From a virus, in the IMG/VR virus record IMGVR_UViG_3300009593_000092, positions 1 through 28,232 of that record: DNA of 28,232 nt, one strand, 5' to 3'. Numbering within the stretch: position 1 is the stretch's first letter; each line of letters starts with the position of its first letter. The notes below the pieces were generated by a model. That model saw nothing but the letters and a program-made list of their open reading frames with translations. It made no database searches and was not told where the DNA came from. Position numbers and translations under genes: made by a program. Positions 21,355-28,000 of this stretch are shown piece after piece.

Positions 21355-22639
21355 AATCTGCATTATTGGTGGAGCGACTGCAGGTTGGTGGACCGCAGGA
21401 GCAATAGAAAAACTTCTACCAGACACAAAGATTGTACTTTACGACTCACCAGACATTCCTCACCTCGGCGTAGGTGAATCAACCCTACCACAAATTAAAA
21501 CTTGGTTCGACTCTTTGGGACTTCAGGAACACGAATGGGTGGATGAATGTAATGCCGTAAAGAAATATGGAAACTACAAACAAGGATGGGACAACCCCAT
21601 TGGAGACCCTTTCATATTAAGATTCTGGTACAATCGTGGCCATTTCAAAGAGATGATGGCGGACAACACGATGTGGTCATACAAGCCTGGGTTTGACAGG
21701 AGACCAGACAAACAAAAGTTCTGGGATAAGATAGAGACTGACTACGACTATGCGTATCATGTTTGTGCAGAATCCTCTGGACTGATGATGAGGAAAACCT
21801 GTGAAAGAACAGAAGTTCGTGAAGAAACTCTGACAGAACTGCCTTCTGGGTTTGATTTGTATCTTGACTGTACAGGCTTTGGTCGTAAGTTCGTCAAGGA
21901 CTTTACAGAAATGCCCATTTCCAAAAACCATACATTAGACAGAGCGTGGGTTTGTCCGATGCAAAGAGAAGACTTTCCTATTACAGAATACACAAAAAGT
22001 ATTGCTCGTAGGTTTGGATGGCAGTTTCAAGTTGACTTACAGAATCGAACAGGAATTGGTTATGTCTTTTCTAGTAGACACATAGATAACCAGAGCGCTC
22101 TTCTTGAATACCAAACTTTCTGGAAAGAGGACATGGTCCCTGGTCAAGAATGGTTGCACGAGAATCAGAAACCCCTTCATCAAATACGCAAACCAATAGA
22201 AGGAGTTGAACCCAGACTTATACAATGGAAACCAATGGTTCTAGAAAATCCTTGGTCTGACAATGTCGTAGCCCTTGGGTCGGCCGCAGGTTTCGTTGAC
22301 CCTCTTGAAGCGACTGCGTTGTTCAACCTTCAGGCTGGGATTGAAACTCTAATCAAAGCTATTCAACGCGGGAGTAGACCAAAAGCATACAACCGACAGA
22401 TGAGAAACATCTGGAGAGATAGTTTACGTTTTCAGGAATGTCATTACATCAATAGCGAAAGAGAAGACACAGGATTCTGGAGAAGTATAACAAAGGAAAG
22501 ACCCGAATACTCAAAGAAAGCATGGGACTACTACAACAAATATACCTCAGAGTTTTCTAATATTTTTCCATCAGGTATTTGGGCTCAACAAAATCTTTAT
22601 CAAAACACACATAAAGAATATTATGAGACTGCGAACTAA
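21347..22639 (+). CDS. Tryptophan-halogenase-family flavoprotein
   Basis: The protein has 430 residues. The FAD site GGATAGWW (8-15), GVGESTLP (41-48) and GSAAGFVDPLEATAL (311-325) identify the flavin-dependent tryptophan halogenase family. K73 in NAVKKYGNYKQGW aligns with the catalytic lysine of PrnA and RebH (K79), and E321 in PLEATAL with their active-site Glu. The diagnostic WxWxIP motif is changed: the equivalent segment reads GWQFQVDLQNRTGIGYVFSS. The protein is about 100 residues shorter than PrnA. It may be a true FADH2-dependent halogenase on a non-tryptophan substrate or a monooxygenase. Cyanophage halogenase VirX1 is the closest known precedent in phages. Confidence 0.82.
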   Translation: MLKICIIGGATAGWWTAGAIEKLLPDTKIVLYDSPDIPHLGVGESTLPQIKTWFDSLGLQEHEWVDECNAVKKYGNYKQGWDNPIGDPFILRFWYNRGHFKEMMADNTMWSYKPGFDRRPDKQKFWDKIETDYDYAYHVCAESSGLMMRKTCERTEVREETLTELPSGFDLYLDCTGFGRKFVKDFTEMPISKNHTLDRAWVCPMQREDFPITEYTKSIARRFGWQFQVDLQNRTGIGYVFSSRHIDNQSALLEYQTFWKEDMVPGQEWLHENQKPLHQIRKPIEGVEPRLIQWKPMVLENPWSDNVVALGSAAGFVDPLEATALFNLQAGIETLIKAIQRGSRPKAYNRQMRNIWRDSLRFQECHYINSEREDTGFWRSITKERPEYSKKAWDYYNKYTSEFSNIFPSGIWAQQNLYQNTHKEYYETAN

Positions 22640-23588
22640 TTACAGATACAACGATTTCCTTCAGGAATGTGAAATCATCTGGAATGCATACGAGAAGAAA
22701 CTACCTCTCTTCTACAATACATCTGGTTCAACTGGGAAACCCAAACAGATAGAAGTTCCTTTTGAAGTCTACAATATGGCCGCTCAGGAATCTATCCGTG
22801 CTCAAGAGTTGACAGAGGAATCTCATATTCTGAGTATTACTCTACCACCAACATCAATCGGTTTTCCTACTTTGAGTATCCTGCCTTCTCATATCACAGG
22901 TTGTGATATGACTGTCAAGAAGTTTGACTCATCAACCTTCTGCGAGGACTTGGTAGGTGACGATTATACTCACAGTTTTTTCATTCCTGCAGTCTTTCGA
23001 ACAATGTCAAAGACAAAGAAATGGAAAGACCTTGACCTTTCACAATACGATGTAATTGGTTGTGGTTCAGACATTCCGCCAGAGAATATGAAGGACGAAC
23101 TTTTCTCAAAAGGCGTGGGTAGATTCTGGCATGTCTATGGTTCTACAGAGGTTCCACCACCCATCTCTGCATCTGGTGATATCAAACATTTTGGAGAAGA
23201 CCTGTCTCCAGACATTCGTTGGAAACGACAAGAAGACGGAGAGTTGTATATCAAATGGAAGGCTCAGGAATATTATTGGAAGTCTGGTGACTTAGTTGAC
23301 GAGAACTTGAGGATGATAGGACGTAAGAAGAATATTCTGCACCTAAGTTGTTCACAGGTTCACCCTGAGTTGGTTGAAAAGTTCGTTACAGACAATACAA
23401 ATGCAACTCGTGCTCGTCTATCAAAAGAAGGACAAGGTCTAAAACTAGAATATGAAGGTAGTGAAGACAAACAGATAATACTAGACAGGTTGGAAGAATG
23501 GTATCAAGGAGAGAAAGTCGACTGGAATATCGTTGCAGGTAAAATTCCCACTAACCATATGAATAAAGTTGTCAGGAATAAAAGTTAA
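22623..23588 (+). CDS. Minimal adenylate-forming (ANL/AMP-binding) enzyme
   Basis: The protein has 321 residues, against 500-600 for usual acyl-CoA synthetases or adenylation domains. All core motifs are nevertheless present: TSGSTGKPK (33-41), VYGSTE (171-176), YWKSGDL (218-224), IGRKKN (232-237) and a C-terminal lysine K315 in NHMNKVVR. The missing parts are the N-terminal region before the P-loop and much of the C-terminal lid. It should activate a carboxylate as acyl-AMP; no CoA- or carrier-specific site can be read. ATG 22623 follows AAAGAATATT and overlaps the halogenase gene by 17 bases, so flavoprotein and ligase are co-translated. Confidence 0.82.
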   Translation: MRLRTNYRYNDFLQECEIIWNAYEKKLPLFYNTSGSTGKPKQIEVPFEVYNMAAQESIRAQELTEESHILSITLPPTSIGFPTLSILPSHITGCDMTVKKFDSSTFCEDLVGDDYTHSFFIPAVFRTMSKTKKWKDLDLSQYDVIGCGSDIPPENMKDELFSKGVGRFWHVYGSTEVPPPISASGDIKHFGEDLSPDIRWKRQEDGELYIKWKAQEYYWKSGDLVDENLRMIGRKKNILHLSCSQVHPELVEKFVTDNTNATRARLSKEGQGLKLEYEGSEDKQIILDRLEEWYQGEKVDWNIVAGKIPTNHMNKVVRNKS

Positions 23589-24126
23589 AAGTTTAGACGC
23601 TTCGGACTTCCCTCATTTGAAGAAGTGGTGTCCTTGGTGGACTAAACAAGGAGTAAAAAATAATGGAACTGTTTATGATATGCATCTGGACAGACTGGAA
23701 CTATGTTTGCTAACCTATGTAGACGGAGAACTTGGTGCTATTTCAGGCGTTGAAGACATTGGGGAAGGAACTTTTAGGATTCTTACAAGAGCTGCGACTA
23801 CCCCACACAGACCTAGAAGTAGGTCAAGAGAGTTCTACGAGGACAATCTGTATCATTGGAGAGGCCACGCAGGTTTTGAGGTCGCATATATCAGAGACTT
23901 CCACCGAGCCGACGCGAAGTTCATCATGACCACTAATCATGGAGAACAATCGACAAGAACAATAAAGAAGTGGCGTCGTAGCTTTCGTTGCATTAAGAAA
24001 GAAGAATCCTATGAGATTGACCTTCATCATACAAAACAAATAGCCTGGCCAGTAGATGGCGATGCGTGTATTGAAATGGGTAGAGAAACATTTCCAATGT
24101 GGGAAGAACGCCTAAATAGACTATAG
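23569..24126 (+). CDS. Possible GNAT-like acyltransferase (185 aa)
   Basis: The likely start is TTG 23569; no ATG occurs in the first 37 codons, and the conserved-looking start IKVKSLDASDFPHLKKW is just behind it. The layout (N-terminal strand and helix, LLTYVDGELGAISGVED hairpin, RILTRAATTPHRPRSRSRE loop, then MTTNHGEQSTRTIKKWRRSF) resembles a GNAT acetyltransferase fold, whose arginine-rich loop binds the CoA pyrophosphate. The Q/RxxGxG/A motif is not clean, so the assignment is tentative. An acyltransferase next to an adenylating enzyme would make biochemical sense. It overlaps the ANL gene by 20 bases. Confidence 0.55.
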   Translation: MSGIKVKSLDASDFPHLKKWCPWWTKQGVKNNGTVYDMHLDRLELCLLTYVDGELGAISGVEDIGEGTFRILTRAATTPHRPRSRSREFYEDNLYHWRGHAGFEVAYIRDFHRADAKFIMTTNHGEQSTRTIKKWRRSFRCIKKEESYEIDLHHTKQIAWPVDGDACIEMGRETFPMWEERLNRL

Positions 24127-24148
24127 CACACCCTTTTGGAGAATATAT

Positions 24149-24847
24149 ATGGAAGATGTACAATTAATAAAACTTGACATCGATGTCGACAAAATAGTCG
24201 ATGAAGTTGAACGTTTAAATGAATATGAGTATTTCACAGACGCTTCAAGTCAGAAATTCAGGACTGAGTTCGGCTCTGATGGAAAGATATTCGCAGACAA
24301 AGGAAAAGAGGGAGTGGCATATTGTCACGATGGTCGTGCTAGACTTCAACTTCCAGACCATGTAGATGACCCCTTCTATCTGGTTGGCGGGTCGAGACCT
24401 GAGAAATTCGAAAAGGTAACTGAGTCTTGTCATCGTTCATACGCAGAATGTAAAGAGGCCAATCTCCAAGGGTGCGCTTGTAAGGACGATTGGACAAAGC
24501 CCGCGTTCAAAGAGATGGAATATACCAACCAAGTAATGGCAGAACTGGGCATGTGTAAAACAGGACTGGCGAAGATGCCTCCAAGTTACGCTCTACCCAG
24601 ACATGCTGACCCCCATGTAAAACTTCACGTACCAGTAAAATCTAATGAGGATGTCGCATTTCTTATTAAACAAGAAGACAAGTCGTGGAAAGCATACAAC
24701 CTACCTTCTGATGGAAATGCTTATCTGGTAAATGTGACTAAACCACACTCAGTATCAAATGCTTCTACAGAGAATAGAATTCATTTGGTAGGCGAGTTGT
24801 TGGATAACAGTCCTTACTCAAAACTTATTGATGAAGAGCTTAGATAA
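24149..24847 (+). CDS. Asp/Asn beta-hydroxylase-like 2OG-Fe(II) oxygenase (2)
   Basis: The protein has 232 residues. The iron site is H152-x-D154 (LPRHADPHVKLHVPV) and H200 (TKPHSVSN), with R210 (NRIHLVGE) for 2-oxoglutarate. It is a clear paralogue of the 163-residue protein at 20276. Before the core it has an insertion with four Cys at 94, 101, 109 and 111 (SCHRSYAEC ... GCACKDDW) absent from the paralogue; this may bind zinc or form a lid. ATG 24149 follows TTTGGAGAATATAT and is the only gene of the cluster with a real gap (22 bases) before it. Confidence 0.78.
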   Translation: MEDVQLIKLDIDVDKIVDEVERLNEYEYFTDASSQKFRTEFGSDGKIFADKGKEGVAYCHDGRARLQLPDHVDDPFYLVGGSRPEKFEKVTESCHRSYAECKEANLQGCACKDDWTKPAFKEMEYTNQVMAELGMCKTGLAKMPPSYALPRHADPHVKLHVPVKSNEDVAFLIKQEDKSWKAYNLPSDGNAYLVNVTKPHSVSNASTENRIHLVGELLDNSPYSKLIDEELR

Positions 24848-25499
24848 CCCAGTTCAATGTAAGTTCATACCTCATCTCCTTGAGTCTGGATATGAACATC
24901 TAGTAGAAGAAGTTAAAGATACAAAATGGGAAGTCGAGACCAAACCAGATGTTTCTGGAAAACATCGACTTGTCAAATTTACCTGCAAAGAAAATAGACC
25001 CCCTAAAAACTTATTTGAAGTACGACTTGAGATGGGCAGTGAAGCGCACTGCAAACGATATAAGTGGGTCGACATTCCTCTTCATGAATACGAACATGGT
25101 TTCAATGTTACCCCCGAAAGATATCAAGAAATAACGACCATGCCGTTTCCTTTCCTAGAGGACAGGAGACTTGAGATAATGTGTGCGGCACATTATACGC
25201 CAGGCCATACAGTAGAATACTCAGTTAAAAATGGGTATATTTTTGTTGACCTAAATCATGTAACCCTTGAAGCAGACTGGTGGATGAAAGACTGGATTCC
25301 ACTTACTGAAAATCAGGAACTTAAATTCCTGAGCGATAAATACTCCGTGAAATACGAGGATGGCGATTGGCTAGTCCTCAAGTTTAAGACACATAATGAA
25401 AGAGACAAATACCTCTCCAACGACTCTGAGTACAGAAAGCTCAAAGACCAGTATGGATGGAAAGAACACTTGGGAAAGTTTTTTAAAGTACAGCCCTAG
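24831..25499 (+). CDS. Hypothetical cluster protein (222 aa)
   Basis: Unrecognised. ATG 24831 is used; a TTG three bases earlier is also possible. The protein is soluble and aromatic-rich, with WVDIPLHEYEHGF, a beta-rich middle (HTVEYSVKNGYIFVDLNH) and a charged helical end. His-Glu-His residues in HEYEH and HVTLEADWW could coordinate metal, but no family motif is certain. It overlaps the oxygenase gene upstream by 17 bases and the next gene by 47. Confidence 0.65.
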   Translation: MKSLDNPVQCKFIPHLLESGYEHLVEEVKDTKWEVETKPDVSGKHRLVKFTCKENRPPKNLFEVRLEMGSEAHCKRYKWVDIPLHEYEHGFNVTPERYQEITTMPFPFLEDRRLEIMCAAHYTPGHTVEYSVKNGYIFVDLNHVTLEADWWMKDWIPLTENQELKFLSDKYSVKYEDGDWLVLKFKTHNERDKYLSNDSEYRKLKDQYGWKEHLGKFFKVQP

Positions 25500-26211
25500 A
25501 CTTTGGTATTACGCTGTCAAGCCTATCACTCCTTGTTCGTTTCCAAAGATAGACGATGAGGGATTCTTTTGCGAGTCAAAAGAGTTCGATGGTAAACTTC
25601 TCATCAAGTGGTCACTTCCAGAACTCAGGGGATATCAAATACCCAGACCCCTCCACGGCAGACACACTCACCATTGGTCATATGATACTTGGACTCTTCT
25701 TAATAAAGAAGGATTCCTGCCCGTGTTAGATTACGAATATGAAGAACCAGAGAAGATAGATGAAGAAAGATGGGACTACCTTCTAGAAAGACAAACACGT
25801 AAAATACTAAAGATAGAGGTAAGCGAAGATGTCTTCATACTATCATCCTGTTGTTACACAACATTCATATTTGAGTCTCCCCAAGAATGTAAAGGTATCA
25901 AATCATTTCGTTCGCAGTTTGATTTTTCTGCGATAGATGAGATGTTGACAGATAACCTTTACAACGATATTACTCCTGCTCTCTGGACTATTCCAAATAG
26001 TGATGAAGAAGGTATGGGTAACTTTTACAGAATGATTGACCCATTTCGTATGGCGTTAACTATTAAATTCAGAAAAACAAATGATATCTCGTTTGAACAA
26101 CTTGAAGACTACAGATGTGAGGTCATTGACCTGCCTCAGTTGAAGGAGTTTAAAGGTCCAAAGCGTATATACAAAGGTAAACTATTTGAGGTAGTCGATG
26201 GAGAAGAATGA
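25453..26211 (+). CDS. Hypothetical cluster protein (252 aa)
   Basis: Unrecognised. ATG 25453 (MDGKNTWESFLKYSP) is preceded by AAAGACCAGT; the frame extends further upstream to 25396, but that part is fully antiphase to the preceding gene and looks low-complexity (Thr/Ser-rich), so I exclude it. The central part has PRPLHGRHTHHWSYDTW, dense in His. The second half shows strands around VFILSSCCYTTFIFES and a helical end. It overlaps the next gene by 14 bases. Confidence 0.6.
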   Translation: MDGKNTWESFLKYSPRLWYYAVKPITPCSFPKIDDEGFFCESKEFDGKLLIKWSLPELRGYQIPRPLHGRHTHHWSYDTWTLLNKEGFLPVLDYEYEEPEKIDEERWDYLLERQTRKILKIEVSEDVFILSSCCYTTFIFESPQECKGIKSFRSQFDFSAIDEMLTDNLYNDITPALWTIPNSDEEGMGNFYRMIDPFRMALTIKFRKTNDISFEQLEDYRCEVIDLPQLKEFKGPKRIYKGKLFEVVDGEE

Positions 26212-26899
26212 ATACTATGAGCTTCACAAGCAGAATCTCATAACAACGAAATATAAAATCGATGTGGAACAATTTGAGGAGCAGATCAAATTATTTCCAT
26301 TTATGAAATGGGGCGATATGTATCCTGAGTTAGACAGGTGGGCAACTCCCCTAGTCAACTCAACAGGAATGCAATCTCAAGGAGAAGATGAGTCGATAGG
26401 TCCGTTGGACAGAACAAACTTTCTCAAGATGTATCCTCATCACAAACATCAAATATGGACAGACGACCATCTCCGTGACTGGAAAAACTACTTTGGTCCC
26501 AACGGAGCAAAGCCTACTGAGATGATGCTTGAAAACGATTTTCAAATGAAATGTCCAGCTCTAAGTATTACATCCTTAGACCCCATTGATGAACTGAAAC
26601 CATATATGTATCGGTCATCAATACTGAAGTGGAACTATGGAGCCCACTTTTTACGACACTACGATAACTGGTTTCCAGCCCAATGGATAAGACTCTGGGG
26701 CACAACCAGACCTGACAGAATGGTTCTCCGATATGAAGAAGGACACACAGGACAAATGATTGAGGAAAAAGCTATCGAGCCAGGCCAACTATATTTACAT
26801 GACTCCGTTAAACCTCACGAGGCGTTGGCCTATCGTGATGGAGTCTATCAATTTTTTATTGCATTAAACCCTGAATGTCTGAAGATAGGTATCTTCTAG
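26198..26899 (+). CDS. 2OG-Fe(II) oxygenase-like protein, Asp/Asn hydroxylase type (3)
   Basis: The protein has 233 residues. HFLRHYDNWFPAQWIRLWG gives H154-x-D156, and VKPHEALAYRDG gives H207 and R213; EPGQLYLHDSVKPH resembles the strand-turn before the distal His in this fold. It is more distant from the two other members than they are from each other, so the assignment rests on the metal triad and spacing. GAGGTAGTCG before ATG 26198 is a good ribosome site. The N-terminal 110 residues are unassigned. Its end overlaps the next gene by 25 bases. Confidence 0.65.
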   Translation: MEKNEYYELHKQNLITTKYKIDVEQFEEQIKLFPFMKWGDMYPELDRWATPLVNSTGMQSQGEDESIGPLDRTNFLKMYPHHKHQIWTDDHLRDWKNYFGPNGAKPTEMMLENDFQMKCPALSITSLDPIDELKPYMYRSSILKWNYGAHFLRHYDNWFPAQWIRLWGTTRPDRMVLRYEEGHTGQMIEEKAIEPGQLYLHDSVKPHEALAYRDGVYQFFIALNPECLKIGIF

Positions 26900-27405
26900 T
26901 ACCAAACTGTACAGAAGAAAAAGATTTAATAATACAAGAACTCTGTCACGACTATCGTTCCGTGACAATGAAGAAATGTCTACTCCATGAGTTTAAACCT
27001 ACAACTCCGTTTGACGAAAGTCGGACAGTAGGAATAAATTTACAGTTCACCAACGAAAAGGAATATGAGATGTTTCTGCAGTTTGTCTATGATAAACGCG
27101 GAAGTATTCATTACCCTCAAGCCCTTGACTGGTTACCAATATCAGAAGAGGAATGGAAGTCTGGAGAGATACCGAATCGGGAAACCCCTATCTATAAAGA
27201 GGGGGAAGTTGTCGACCAGTATGGACTTCAATGGTATCCCGAAAGAATAGAAAAGTATAGAAAAAAATACAAAGGCTACCGAATAAAAAACTTCGGCAAG
27301 TATAGAGAGAGTCTTGATGGTCAAGACTTATTTGTTACAACTGAAGATGAGGTTGAGGAGATAGACCCCATCATAGTTAAGTTTCCTTATTATGCAAACA
27401 AATGA
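26875..27405 (+). CDS. Hypothetical cluster protein (176 aa)
   Basis: Unrecognised. ATG 26875 lies within the end of the oxygenase gene, without a strong ribosome site, so translation is probably coupled. The protein is charged and aromatic; the segment VGINLQFTNEKEYEMFLQFV near 52-71 has the strand-helix style also seen near the end of the 24831 product (LVLKFKTHNERDKYL). The second half is Lys/Tyr-rich. It overlaps the next gene by 14 bases. Confidence 0.62.
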   Translation: MSEDRYLLVPNCTEEKDLIIQELCHDYRSVTMKKCLLHEFKPTTPFDESRTVGINLQFTNEKEYEMFLQFVYDKRGSIHYPQALDWLPISEEEWKSGEIPNRETPIYKEGEVVDQYGLQWYPERIEKYRKKYKGYRIKNFGKYRESLDGQDLFVTTEDEVEEIDPIIVKFPYYANK

Positions 27406-28000
27406 TTTTTCAATTCTGGAAAGACCCAGAGTTGACATTGTAGAAGGTGAAAAGTTCATAGACTTTGAACTCTACAGAACTCCTACCACTCGCTCATATC
27501 ACAAGATAGATTGGAATAATCTAACTATCCAACGTGTCAGAAGTCTTACAGACTACGATGGAGAGATACGAGCCAAAGCAACCATTTACTGGACTTATCC
27601 CAAAAAAGGTTTTGCGTCAGGTTCAATGCCCCACAGAGATGTGGAGTCTTGTTTAGCTACGCACGTAATTCCTCTGGAGGATAACTGGGAACCAGAATGG
27701 GGTGGACAGCTCCGTTTCTATGAGGACGGAGTTATCCCTCAAGACTACAGAAATATCATGGCAAAACTGGTGTCGAAACATCCAACTGAACTGGCTAAGA
27801 AACTATTAGACCAGTATAAAAATACTGGATGGAATCCACCTCATTTCTGGCAGATGGAAATGGACGCCAGAGAGTCCGTGATATTCAAGAACTCAACGAC
27901 ATCGTGGCATGGAGTCGCAGACTTGAGAACAACACAACCAAGAAGAGTGCTTATTATCACTTACCATAATAATGAAGACCCTTATAAATACGGCGACTGA
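27392..28000 (+). CDS. Prolyl-4-hydroxylase-type 2OG-Fe(II) oxygenase
   Basis: The protein has 202 residues. MPHRDVESCLATHVIPL carries H81-x-D83, WGGQLRFYED is the characteristic strand after it, and SVIFKNSTTSWHGV carries the distal H173, with R184/R185 (PRRVLIITYHN) binding 2-oxoglutarate. It belongs to the P4H-like oxygenases frequent in marine T4-like phages and differs in type from the three Asp/Asn-hydroxylase-like proteins of the cluster. ATG 27392 overlaps the preceding gene by 14 bases, and the stop overlaps the ATG of the transporter gene (TGATG). Confidence 0.85.
   Translation: MQTNDFSILERPRVDIVEGEKFIDFELYRTPTTRSYHKIDWNNLTIQRVRSLTDYDGEIRAKATIYWTYPKKGFASGSMPHRDVESCLATHVIPLEDNWEPEWGGQLRFYEDGVIPQDYRNIMAKLVSKHPTELAKKLLDQYKNTGWNPPHFWQMEMDARESVIFKNSTTSWHGVADLRTTQPRRVLIITYHNNEDPYKYGD

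Noticed and set aside
25396-25452. N-terminal extension of the 252-residue protein
   Set aside because: Thr/Ser-rich sequence out of phase within the preceding gene; ATG 25453 has AAAGACCAGT upstream.
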